From contig NZ_UETC01000003.1 of assembly GCF_900116765.1 (NCBI RefSeq), positions 410,793-474,792 of the forward strand: a DNA stretch of 64,000 nt, written 5' to 3'. Each line of letters starts with the position of its first letter. Within the stretch, counting starts at the first letter, position 1. The notes beneath the pieces are model-generated. The model saw only the letters and a program-made list of their open reading frames with translations. It searched no databases and was not told where the DNA came from. Source of the stretch: Jannaschia seohaensis (lineage in GTDB: Bacteria > Pseudomonadota > Alphaproteobacteria > Rhodobacterales > Rhodobacteraceae). This document shows, one piece after another, positions 17,761 through 25,529 of the stretch. The translations under genes were made by a program, and so were the position numbers.

Positions 17761-18222
17761 ATGGCGCAACACAAGACTTGGGCTCTGGTGACCAACGGCG
17801 TTCACGCGCGACTGTTGAGCGGGCTGGATGGTGGCGAGATCGCCGATCGGATGGAGCTCTTCACCAAGGGCGAGTCCCCCCATCTCAGGGACATCCTGTC
17901 GGACAGACCGGGCCGCAGTTTCTCATCGGATGCCAGCGGGCGCCGCTCGGCGATGGAACCGGGATCGGACCCGATTCTGAGCGACATGGAAGAGTTCGCG
18001 CAGGAGACCCTGGACACCCTCGAAGCCGAACTGCGGGCCGGACACCTGACGCGGCTGGCGATCTTCGCCGCCCCGAAGATGTTGGGGGTTCTACGCAAGA
18101 AAATGCCGGCCTCCCTCAGCGATGTCCTCGTCCTCGAACGGGATCTGAACCTGATCAACCTGCCCGAGGCAGAGCTCCGCGATGCCGTGATCGGCGCGTT
18201 GCAGGAGGAACGCGAGGCATGA
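17761..18222 (+). CDS. host-attachment family protein (baeRF/eRF1-like fold)
   Basis: A 153-residue protein of the family named for attachment to host cells (PF10116), related to bacterial eRF1-like (baeRF) proteins. Typical features are WALVTNGVHARLL at the start, a variable middle (PHLRDILSDRPG) and LTRLAIFAAPKMLGVLRKKM in the last third. The attachment name comes from an Agrobacterium phenotype, and a translation- or stress-related role is at least as likely. The start is the ATG at 17,761, with GGAG at 17,751-17,754; an in-frame TTG at 17,749 is rejected. It overlaps the downstream fnr-like gene by four bases. Confidence 0.8.
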   Translation: MAQHKTWALVTNGVHARLLSGLDGGEIADRMELFTKGESPHLRDILSDRPGRSFSSDASGRRSAMEPGSDPILSDMEEFAQETLDTLEAELRAGHLTRLAIFAAPKMLGVLRKKMPASLSDVLVLERDLNLINLPEAELRDAVIGALQEEREA

Positions 18223-19055
18223 TCCAGGGCGAACGAAACCTCTATTCAGCGCGGGACGGCCCGTCCTCCTCGGCGCTTGAAACGGCGGCACATTGCCCGG
18301 ACTGCCATCTGCGCGGCGCCGAATTCTGCGAGGCGATTTGCGGCGAGGGCGCGTCCGGCGCCTTCCCCCCGCCAGTTCGCCAATATCGCAAGGGCAGGCT
18401 GATCCTCGAACGGGGAGCGCCTGTCGGCTTTCTCGGCGTGATCCGCCGCGGCTATGCCTGCTGCGCGAAGATGCGGGTCGACGGCAAGCGCGTCCTTTTC
18501 GGCCTTGCCGTTCCCGGCGACATCGTCGGCGGATTTCCCGATCAGAGATCGGCTTGCGACGTGGAGGCGCTGACCGATCTCGAGTTCTGTATCTACGAGG
18601 CCCCTCTGCTGAGGCGACAGCTCGCAGGGAATGCGCGGTTCCGAAAGATGCTGCTGCGGGAAATCCAAAGCCAGCATGATAGGGTTCTGGGCGGTATCTG
18701 GCGCTACGGCACCTTGAGCAGCCGGGAGCGAATCATCGTCTTCCTGGTCATGGCAACCGAATTCCTGCCGACCGAGCCGCAGCCCGACGGTAGCCTCGAC
18801 CTGACGATGAAGATCGAGCGCCGTGATTGGGCGGACCTGACCAACACGGCACTGGAGACCATCAGCAGGACGCTGCGCTATCTTGAAGAGAAAGCGCTCG
18901 TCACTAGCCTCGCGCAATACCGATTTCGGATTCACGACCTGGACCGGCTGGCTCTGTTGGCGGGCGTGGAGCCGCCCCGCCGGGAGGTTTTCGCCGCAGA
19001 GCGCTCCGAAAGCCCGTGCCCCCCTGCGGGGGCGAAAAATTCCGGATGGCGATGA
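18219..19055 (+). CDS. FNR-like oxygen-responsive regulator
   Basis: A 278-residue Crp/Fnr protein with an N-terminal cysteine group, Cys26-x2-Cys29-x7-Cys37-x3-Cys41, and Cys124 in LEFCIYEAP at the position of FNR Cys122. This suggests an oxygen-labile 4Fe-4S cluster. The recognition helix ALETISRTLRYL (211-222) has Glu213, Ser216 and Arg217 as in E. coli FNR, predicting TTGAT/TTGAC sites like the boxes around it. The ATG overlaps the preceding stop codon (ATGA), and GCAGGAGG precedes it. It is expressed from an FNR-boxed promoter, so autoregulation is likely. Its own stop codon lies inside the next box. Confidence 0.85.
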   Translation: MIQGERNLYSARDGPSSSALETAAHCPDCHLRGAEFCEAICGEGASGAFPPPVRQYRKGRLILERGAPVGFLGVIRRGYACCAKMRVDGKRVLFGLAVPGDIVGGFPDQRSACDVEALTDLEFCIYEAPLLRRQLAGNARFRKMLLREIQSQHDRVLGGIWRYGTLSSRERIIVFLVMATEFLPTEPQPDGSLDLTMKIERRDWADLTNTALETISRTLRYLEEKALVTSLAQYRFRIHDLDRLALLAGVEPPRREVFAAERSESPCPPAGAKNSGWR

Positions 19056-19065
19056 CAAACGTCAA
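19052..19065. promoter_or_regulatory. FNR-type box before hsp20
   Basis: ATGAC-AAAC-GTCAA, overlapping the stop codon of the FNR-like gene. One mismatch in the left half. Its centre is 96.5 bp before the hsp20 ATG, predicting a start point near 19,100 and a leader of about 55 nt. Confidence 0.6.
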
Positions 19066-19154
19066 TGCGGCGCAGCCTTCGCGGAATATCCTGACCGCAT
19101 AAAAGATCCCCTTGTCCGCGCATGCGCGCGCTTTCAGCGGAGGAACATCAAGCG

Positions 19155-19679
19155 ATGAGCAAGAAGAAGTCCGAAATTGACGTGCGCAAGGAGCCGGCGC
19201 CCGCGTCTGTCGAAGGCTGGCCGTCGATGACCTCGCTGCGTAACGAGATCGACCGCCTGTTCGACGATTTCGGGGCCGGTCGCTGGCGCGAGCCGCTTTC
19301 GCGCCGGATGCATGCGCTTCTGCCGGCCAGCGCGGATTGGCCGCTGCAACCCGCGACCGAATTCGTGGAATGCGATGGCGAGTATCGGCTGACGGCCGAG
19401 CTGCCGGGCATGACCGCCGAAGATATCGACATCAAGCTGAGCGACGGAACGATCTCCGTTCGCGGCGAAAAGTCCGAAGAAAAGAAGGAGGAGAAAGAGG
19501 ACTATCTCGTCAGCGAGCGCCGCTATGGGGCGTTCCACCGCACCCTCTCCGTGCCGTCGGGGATCGATGCCGACGGCGTGAAGGCCGAATTCGCCAATGG
19601 TGTCCTGACCGTGACGCTGCCGAAAACCCAGGAAGCCAAACAGAAGGAGCGCAAGATCAAGGTGAGTACCGCCGCCTGA
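19155..19679 (+). CDS. small heat shock protein Hsp20
   Basis: A 174-residue alpha-crystallin-type holdase. The crystallin domain runs from about 67 to 165: ATEFVECDGEYRLTAELPGM, an EDIDIKLSDGTISVRGEK strand pair and FANGVLTVTLPK near the end, which is the family signature. The N-terminal arm is lysine-rich and then proline/arginine-rich. CGGAGG precedes the ATG at 19,155; an in-frame upstream GTG/ATG region lacks a ribosome site. It stands alone between an FNR-type box and an inverted repeat, so it is probably monocistronic. Confidence 0.9.
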   Translation: MSKKKSEIDVRKEPAPASVEGWPSMTSLRNEIDRLFDDFGAGRWREPLSRRMHALLPASADWPLQPATEFVECDGEYRLTAELPGMTAEDIDIKLSDGTISVRGEKSEEKKEEKEDYLVSERRYGAFHRTLSVPSGIDADGVKAEFANGVLTVTLPKTQEAKQKERKIKVSTAA

Positions 19680-19704
19680 GCCCTGCGTCTCCCCAATTGT
19701 TCCG

Positions 19705-19728
19705 GCGCCTCCGGCCCCAAGGAGGCGC
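19705..19728 (+). terminator. stem-loop after hsp20
   Basis: A perfect 8-bp stem, GCGCCTCC / GGAGGCGC, with an 8-base loop, 25 bases after the hsp20 stop codon. No U-tract follows, so it may be a weak terminator or an mRNA-end stabiliser. Confidence 0.5.
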
Positions 19729-20253
19729 GGACTCGCCCCGGCAGCCTCGTCCCCGTAATTTTCGCTGCCGGGGCACCTCTTTCGCCGCTTGCGGACCTCT
19801 GTACCGCGAGCCGCGAAGCTGACGGGCCAGCTTGGCCCGAATGCCGTCGCCGCGTCGATGTCGCGGCTCCGCGGCGACTCGGCACGGATGTCTCTGCCCA
19901 ATCTCTCGCTGAACCTCCGAGGCGGGACGGACACATGCGAGCCAGCCTGGTGCCGGAAATCGACGGCCGCTCTTCTGTGCTCCAGGGCAAAGCGGCGCTG
20001 CAATGCGCCTCCGGCGGCCAAAGTCTTCACGCGGGGAGGCCCCAAGCGATCGCGTTGAGGCGCGCATGGTCGGGCGTGCCGGCGTATAGCGAGGCGGCCC
20101 GTCTCCTTGACCGTCATCAATGAAGCGGAATCCGCCCTCCCTAAAGTCGGATCACAGCATATCCCGAACTGGCGTTCGGCCCGCACAAGGCTGCGATTCA
20201 GCGGTCCGTCTGTTGCGGAGCGCGTGTCGGACGAAGTCGAATGAGAGGGCACA
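19729..20253. other. long intergenic region before the groEL paralogue
   Basis: About 525 bases with no recognisable gene. Both strands show only Arg/Ser/Pro-rich chance frames. It contains the FNR-type box at 20,107-20,120. The final 130 bases should hold the promoter and a leader of roughly 100 nt for the groEL-type gene. Confidence 0.5.
20107..20120. promoter_or_regulatory. FNR-type box before the groEL paralogue
   Basis: TTGAC-CGTC-ATCAA, a perfect half-site pair followed by TG as in the other boxes. Its centre is 140.5 bp before the groEL-type ATG. Used at -41.5 it gives a start point near 20,155 and a leader of about 99 nt, longer than in the other units. Confidence 0.7.
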
Positions 20254-21879
20254 ATGACCTATACGAAACTGCTCTTTCGCTCGGAGGCCCGCGAGAGCCT
20301 TCTTCGGGGCACGGGGGCGCTGGCGGATGCGGTCCGCCTGACACTCGGACCGCGCTCAAAGTCCGTTCTGATCCAGAAGAGCTTCGGCGCCCCCCTCGTC
20401 TGCGACGATGGCGTGACGATCGCGAAGCAGTTCCGGCTGAAGGTGCCCGAAGAGGATATGGGCGCGCAACTGCTGCGCCAAGCGGCGGAAATGACCGGCG
20501 ACGCCGTGGGCGACGGAACGACCACGTCGACCATCCTCGCCCATGCGCTTTTCGCGGACGGTGTGCGCAATGTGACCGCCGGTGCGTCGGCCGTCGATCT
20601 GAGGCGCGGCTTCGAGGACGGCCTGGCCGCCGCGGTCGAGGTCCTGCGCGATCTGTCGCGGCCGGTGGCCTCGGTCAAGGAGAAGCGGCAGGTGGCTGCA
20701 ATCTCGGCCCATGGGGATCAGGAGATCGGAAACCTCGTGGCCGAGGCCATGGAGAAAGTCGGCGACGACGGCGCCATCATGGTCGAGGATTCGCGCACGA
20801 CCGAGACCGTCCTAGAGGTGGTGGAGGGACTCCAATTCGATCGCGGCTACATCTCGCCCTACTTCGTTACGGACGCGGACACGCTGACCGCACGTCTCGA
20901 GGATCCGGCGATCCTGCTGCACGAAAAGAAACTGAGCGGTTTGCGCCCTCTCGTTCCGCTGCTCGAACAGGTCATGCAGGCCGGGCGCCCGCTTCTCATC
21001 ATCGCGGAGGATCTCGACGACGAAGCGCTGGCGACGCTCGTGGTCAATCGCTTGCGGGGTACGCTCAAGGTCGTGGCGGTCAAGGCGCCGGATTTCGGGG
21101 ACAGGCGGCGGGCCATAATGGAGGACATCGCCGCTCTAACCGGCTGCCGCCTGGTCTCGCCCGATCTCGGTCTGGACGTCGAGAAGCTGACCCTTGATGA
21201 TCTCGGCCGGGCGACCTCGGTGCGGGTCGACCGGGAAAGCACGACGATCGTTGGGGGGGCCGGAGTGGCTGCGGAGATCGAAGCGCGTATCGCTCAGATC
21301 AAGCGCAAGATCGAGGAGACCACATCGGATTACGACCGCGAAAAGCTGCGCGAGCGTCTCGCGAAGCTGTCGGGAGGCGTGGCCGTCATACGCGCGGGCG
21401 CGGCGACGGAAGCCGAGCTCAAGTCGCGCAAGGAAGCGCTGGACGACGCGATCAGCGCCACGAAGGCGGCCGTCGAGGAAGGCATTGTTCCCGGTGGCGG
21501 TCTGGCGCTGGTTCGGGCCATCGCGGCGATCGAGGCCCTGGCCGATCAGACCGAGGGGGATCGGCGCACGGGCGTGCTGTGTCTTTCCCGGGCGCTTGGC
21601 GCGCCGGCCCGGCAGATCGCCGAGAACTCGGCCGTGGATGGCGGGGTCGTGCTTGCGGAGATGCGCAAGGGGACCGGCGCGTGGGGGTTCGATGCGGCCA
21701 AGAACAGCTTCACCGATCTGCTGGAAGCCGGCATCATCGACCCCACGAAGGTCGTGCGCATTGCGCTGGAGAACGCGGTTTCCGTTGTCGGGACGCTGCT
21801 GCTGACCGAGGCGACGATGGCCGAAATTTCGGACGAACAGGACAAGCAGGCGCAGCCGAGGCTCGAAGGCTATGTCTGA
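20254..21879 (+). CDS. groEL: orphan GroEL-type chaperonin
   Basis: A 541-residue group I chaperonin subunit. LTLGPRSKSV (29-38) and GDGTTTST (86-93) form the ATP site, with Asp87 catalytic. Later signatures EEGIVPGGGLALVRAI and DPTKVVRIALENAVSV are present. It departs from housekeeping GroEL: no groES gene lies beside it, the usual AAKDVKF start reads TKLLFRSEARESLL, and the GGM-rich C-terminal tail is replaced by an acidic/polar end (QPRLEGYV). This marks a specialised paralogue. It overlaps the next gene by eight bases. Confidence 0.9.
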   Translation: MTYTKLLFRSEARESLLRGTGALADAVRLTLGPRSKSVLIQKSFGAPLVCDDGVTIAKQFRLKVPEEDMGAQLLRQAAEMTGDAVGDGTTTSTILAHALFADGVRNVTAGASAVDLRRGFEDGLAAAVEVLRDLSRPVASVKEKRQVAAISAHGDQEIGNLVAEAMEKVGDDGAIMVEDSRTTETVLEVVEGLQFDRGYISPYFVTDADTLTARLEDPAILLHEKKLSGLRPLVPLLEQVMQAGRPLLIIAEDLDDEALATLVVNRLRGTLKVVAVKAPDFGDRRRAIMEDIAALTGCRLVSPDLGLDVEKLTLDDLGRATSVRVDRESTTIVGGAGVAAEIEARIAQIKRKIEETTSDYDREKLRERLAKLSGGVAVIRAGAATEAELKSRKEALDDAISATKAAVEEGIVPGGGLALVRAIAAIEALADQTEGDRRTGVLCLSRALGAPARQIAENSAVDGGVVLAEMRKGTGAWGFDAAKNSFTDLLEAGIIDPTKVVRIALENAVSVVGTLLLTEATMAEISDEQDKQAQPRLEGYV

Positions 21880-22795
21880 CGAGATGGCGCCAAAGGTGCC
21901 GTCCGTCTCGGCCGAAGACGGGCTGATTGCGGCGCGCCTGGACGAATATGCCGACCTCATCGAGGTCCAGGGCGCGGATGGCTTCCGCGTTCGGGCCTAT
22001 CGCAACGCGGCACGGGAAATCGGCGCGCTGCCGGAGCCCCTGCGGAAGATCTTCGATCGCGGCGGCACGCGCGCGTTGGTCGATCTGCCGGGCATCGGCA
22101 AGGGCATCGCCGCGGCGATTGTCGAGATGCTGACGACGGGACATTGGCGACAGCTGGATCGGCTGAAGGGCACCCTGACCCCCGAGGCCCTGTTCCGCAC
22201 CATTCCAGGGATCGGCGAGGAACTCGCCCGGCGGCTGGTCGACACGCTGGATGTCGAGTCCCTGGAGGATCTCGAAACGGCGCTTCGGCTCGGCGACACG
22301 CCCGTCCCCGGGATTGGTCCGCGACGGCGCGCGGCCATCCTCGCCACGCTCGATCAGAGACTTGCCCGGCTCCGGCGCGAGGCGGGACCGGCGTCCGCCC
22401 CTGGCGCACCGCCGATCTCCCTCCTTCTCGACGCGGACGCGCTCTACCGCGCCAAGGCCGAAGCCGGTGAGTTGCGGCGGATCGCCCCCAAACGGTTCAA
22501 CCCGACCGGCGAGGCCTGGCTGCCGATCCTGCATGCCCGGCGCGGAGACTGGCACCTGACCGTGCTCTATTCGAACACCGCGCAAGCCCATGACCTGGGC
22601 CGGACGCAGGACTGGGTCGTGATCTATTTCCACCAGGACGACCACCCCGAAGGCCGCGCGACGGTCGTTACCGAACGACAGGGCCCATTGGCCGGAAAGC
22701 GCGTCGTGCGCGGGCGCGAAGACGAGTGCCGTCGATACTACGTGGCCACTGACGAAGGCAGCGCGCCCACGCCTGCGGACGGATCGCCGGCGTGA
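21872..22795 (+). CDS. helix-hairpin-helix protein, PolX N-terminal-like
   Basis: A 307-residue protein whose first 160 residues match the 8-kDa and helix-hairpin-helix region of family X DNA polymerases: FRVRAYRNAAREI, then three hairpins with PGIGKG (73-78), PGIGEE (112-117) and PGIGPR (146-151). The polymerase palm with its catalytic aspartates and the PHP nuclease domain are absent. The C-terminal part (LPILHARRGDWHLTVLYSNT; DWVVIYFHQDDHPEGRATVV) is a separate alpha/beta domain of unknown role. DNA binding is likely. It starts within the end of the chaperonin gene (eight-base overlap), so the two are translated together. Confidence 0.75.
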   Translation: MSDEMAPKVPSVSAEDGLIAARLDEYADLIEVQGADGFRVRAYRNAAREIGALPEPLRKIFDRGGTRALVDLPGIGKGIAAAIVEMLTTGHWRQLDRLKGTLTPEALFRTIPGIGEELARRLVDTLDVESLEDLETALRLGDTPVPGIGPRRRAAILATLDQRLARLRREAGPASAPGAPPISLLLDADALYRAKAEAGELRRIAPKRFNPTGEAWLPILHARRGDWHLTVLYSNTAQAHDLGRTQDWVVIYFHQDDHPEGRATVVTERQGPLAGKRVVRGREDECRRYYVATDEGSAPTPADGSPA

Positions 22796-22799
22796 GCCG

Positions 22800-23140
22800 T
22801 CACGGCGCGGGCGGGAAGCGCCAAAGCGCCCCGAGCTCCGCCACGAGGTCGCGCGGAAGGCCGTGGGAGCGCGCGATATGCGCGTCAGTCAGCCCGTGGG
22901 CCACGCGGCCCGAAAGGGCGGCGCGCGCCCCTTCGCAACGGTGACATGCACCTTCCCTCCGGGAGCCGAGGTGTTTCGTTTTCAGCGGATTGACGACCCG
23001 CTGCGCGATTTCGTCGGCGGCGGTGATATGCATGCCGAGCGGACGCCCCTCGATCTCGTCGGCATCGATGCTTGGGTCGAAGTCCAGCTCGTCGATGATG
23101 TCCTGTCTCAGTTGCTTGCCGCTGGTCGCGCCCTTCCGTG
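22800..23140 (-). pseudogene. decayed BON-domain protein
   Basis: Minus-strand text LRQDIIDELDFDPSIDADEI matches the first helix of a BON domain in OsmY-like envelope stress proteins. It is followed by ADEIAQRVVNPLKTK, and in another frame KVHVTVAKG, the strand that should precede TLSG. The valine-rich ENGVVTLSG core of the first BON repeat is missing and a frameshift separates the pieces. BON proteins are common members of the kind of stress island seen here, so this is probably its eroded last gene. Confidence 0.5.
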
Positions 23141-23280
23141 ATGCGAATGAGGAGCATCCTGCCCAAGCCTGTGCAGGTGGCATTGGCAGCACGCAATGCC
23201 TCTGACCGGGCGTCCGGCGCGGGGTGTTCGGCGCGCCCAGCCTCTCGGAGGTGGTCATCATGGGCGCGACCGACCGCGCT

Positions 23281-24456
23281 CTAGCTGCTCTGCTCGTCGG
23301 GAATGCCCAGCCGCGTCGCGCCGAGGCAGAGCACGGCGCCCACGAGGACGAAGATCCCCGCGATCCCGGTCATCAGCAGGGCGGCGCTGAAGCCGAGCGG
23401 CGCCACGGCCTGCGTCAGGCGGTTGAAGCCGAGACGCACACCCAGAACGTGGCCGAGCTTGTCGGAGGGCGACAGCGCGATGGTGGTCGAGATGGACAGC
23501 GGCTGACCAAGCCCGAGCGCCATGCCGATGCCGAGCGAGGCCAGCGTCAACAGCACGACGCCCTCGACGACGGGAAGGACGAGAAAGAGCATCCCGCCCA
23601 GCAATATCGAGGACAGGACCACGCGGTTTTTGCCGAACGCCTTCACCAGCGGCAGTAGCGCCAGACGCATCACGACGCCGCCGCCATTATGCAGCCCGAT
23701 GATGAGGCCGATGGCCCCGGCGGAGAGCCCGGCAGAGGCCGCGTAGAGCGGGAAGAACGCGATATACATGTCCTTCGCCATCAGGATCAGCGCGGAAATC
23801 AGGAAGGCGCGGCCCATATAGGGATTGTAGCCGAGCACATGCAGCGGATTGCCGGCGGGGCGCGTGCCGCCGGTTTCTGCAGGGGCCGGGCGGTCTTTCG
23901 CCAAGGCAGAGCAGACCGGCAGCGACAGCAGCGTCACGCCGCCCAGCAACAGGAACGCCGTCTCGAAGCTGAAGCGCTCGGCGATGAAGCCCGCGGGGAC
24001 CGGGCCGGCCAGGCTGGCGAGGGCAACGCCGAGGCTGAAGACCGCGACGTTCCGCTCCCGCGACATGGCGTCGGAGGACTGGCTGCCGATGCTGCGCTGT
24101 GCGGCCAGCACGAACAGCGTCGAGGCGCTGCCCGTCACGACCTGCGACGCATAGAGCCCCGCCCGCCCGGCCAGCAGGTCGGGCAGCATCAAGCCCAGCC
24201 CCGCCAGCAGCGTCCCAGACAGAAGCATGGGGCGGCTGCCATAGACGTCGAGCCAGCGTCCCGCTCCCAGCGAGAGAAACAGGGGAAGCACGGCGAAGAG
24301 CGCCACGAGGACACCGATCTCGGAGGGGCCGATGCCCAGTTCGGTCGCGTAGAGCGGGACGAGCGGGCGCGTGCCGAGCACGCCCGCGAGGTGGAGGAAA
24401 GCAGCGATGGCAACGATCGGACGGCGCAGGACGAAGCGCTCAAGCGCCGCGTTCAT
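23281..24456 (-). CDS. MFS transporter
   Basis: A 391-residue major facilitator with about twelve membrane segments. The signature loop between helices 2 and 3 reads GAGRWLDVYGSRPML, and a long central loop (SALAKDRPAPAETGG) splits the two halves. The substrate is unknown; the fold resembles drug/metabolite exporters. It lies 34 bp after the GntR-family gene on the same strand, so the two form an operon divergent from the acyl-CoA synthetase cluster. It may export an intermediate or take up the inducer of that pathway. Confidence 0.85.
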   Translation of the reverse strand: MNAALERFVLRRPIVAIAAFLHLAGVLGTRPLVPLYATELGIGPSEIGVLVALFAVLPLFLSLGAGRWLDVYGSRPMLLSGTLLAGLGLMLPDLLAGRAGLYASQVVTGSASTLFVLAAQRSIGSQSSDAMSRERNVAVFSLGVALASLAGPVPAGFIAERFSFETAFLLLGGVTLLSLPVCSALAKDRPAPAETGGTRPAGNPLHVLGYNPYMGRAFLISALILMAKDMYIAFFPLYAASAGLSAGAIGLIIGLHNGGGVVMRLALLPLVKAFGKNRVVLSSILLGGMLFLVLPVVEGVVLLTLASLGIGMALGLGQPLSISTTIALSPSDKLGHVLGVRLGFNRLTQAVAPLGFSAALLMTGIAGIFVLVGAVLCLGATRLGIPDEQSS

Positions 24457-24490
24457 CGCAAGCCGGGCCGTTGCCGGCAGAATGGGACGG

Positions 24491-25255
24491 TCATGGCGTG
24501 CCCTGCACCGGCTGCCAAAGCGTGCCGTCCGGCCCTTGCCCGAGGGTCAGGTTCAGCTCGAACTCGTAGATATCGGGGCGGTAGAGCGCGCGGATGCGTT
24601 CGATCACCGCGCCCGTGTCGTCACGCACGACCCGCCTGATGCACAGAAGCGGCGTGCCGACCTCGACCCCCAGCAGATCGGCCACGACGTTGTCGGCGGC
24701 CCGGGCGGTCACCCTCTGATGCGCGCTCGCGATCTTCACGCCCGCCAGTTCAAACAGCCTCAGCAGCGGGGTCGTCTCCATGTCCTCGGCGGTGAAGTTG
24801 CGCCCGATATCCTCGCGGACATAGGTCTCCGCGTAGGAAAAGGGCCGGCCCGAGAGGCTGCGCAGACGCACGGCGCGCTGTGAAACGGTGCCGGGCTCCA
24901 GTTCCATGTCGGCGGCGGCGTCGGGCGGGGTTTCGGTATACTCGAATTCGAGCACCTTCACCGTCGTGCTCAGGCCCATGGCGAGCAGGTTTTCCACCAG
25001 CCCGCTCACATCGGCCTGGACCGAGGTTTGAGACGCGGGCGGCACGGCGAAGGTTCCACGCCCGCGCTGGCGCAGGACGAGCCCCTCGCGTTCCAGCCGC
25101 TCCATGGTCTTTCGCAAGGTCACGCGCGAGACGTTATACGCGCTGGCGAGCTCGTTCTCGCTGGGCATGGGTTTGTCCGGTGCGAACTTGCGGTCGAGTA
25201 TCTGCTCCCGAAGGACGAGGTAGATCCGGTGGTAGAGCGGTGTGGGATCCATCAT
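24491..25255 (-). CDS. GntR-family regulator, HutC/UTRA type
   Basis: A 254-residue repressor with an N-terminal winged helix (PMPSENELASAYNVSRVTLR) and a UTRA ligand domain (about 90-245) with FSYAETYVREDIG and the tail DIYEFELNLTLG. The start is the ATG at 25,255 with GGAG ten bases upstream; the TTG at 25,261 lacks support. It is divergently transcribed from the acyl-CoA synthetase/ABC transporter operon and precedes an MFS gene, the usual arrangement for a local repressor that responds to a pathway metabolite. Confidence 0.9.
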   Translation of the reverse strand: MMDPTPLYHRIYLVLREQILDRKFAPDKPMPSENELASAYNVSRVTLRKTMERLEREGLVLRQRGRGTFAVPPASQTSVQADVSGLVENLLAMGLSTTVKVLEFEYTETPPDAAADMELEPGTVSQRAVRLRSLSGRPFSYAETYVREDIGRNFTAEDMETTPLLRLFELAGVKIASAHQRVTARAADNVVADLLGVEVGTPLLCIRRVVRDDTGAVIERIRALYRPDIYEFELNLTLGQGPDGTLWQPVQGTP

Positions 25256-25442
25256 CGACAACTGACTCCATTTTCCCTCACGACCCGTCGCCCGGAGGTC
25301 TGAACAGGAGCTGCCGGATCAAGGCAAGCCTCACCTGCGCTACGAAATATTATGCAACGAGACCCGGCTCAGAAAAAACTATTGCAAAGGTATTAAGATG
25401 TAGTCAACCTAACATTAGCACCTATCGATTGGGGAGGATTGT
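25256..25442. promoter_or_regulatory. divergent control region between gntR and the catabolic operon
   Basis: This 187-base spacer contains the most AT-rich stretch of the neighbourhood (about 25,345-25,432), including AAAAAACTATTGCAAAGG and GTATTAAGATGTAG. Two TGCAA/TTGCA arms face each other about 25 bases apart. It should hold both promoters and the GntR operator; I cannot fix the operator from sequence alone. Confidence 0.5.
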
Positions 25443-25529
25443 ATGGCGCTCCAGCCTCACCAGGCTTGTGGCCGGGTCTGCCGGCATGTTGCGGGAGCCG
25501 GGCGTCTGCGTCGGAGTGCGTGGCCGTGA
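25443..25529 (+). CDS. possible 28-codon leader peptide
   Basis: A short frame starting at ATG 25,443, which has the best ribosome site of the area directly before it (GGGGAGGA at 25,431-25,438), encodes 28 residues beginning MALQPHQACGRV and ends with a TGA that overlaps the GTG start of the acyl-CoA synthetase (GTGA). The downstream gene has only GGAG before its own start. This arrangement fits a translated leader that couples to the main gene. It has no database-like features and could be chance. Confidence 0.4.
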   Translation: MALQPHQACGRVCRHVAGAGRLRRSAWP

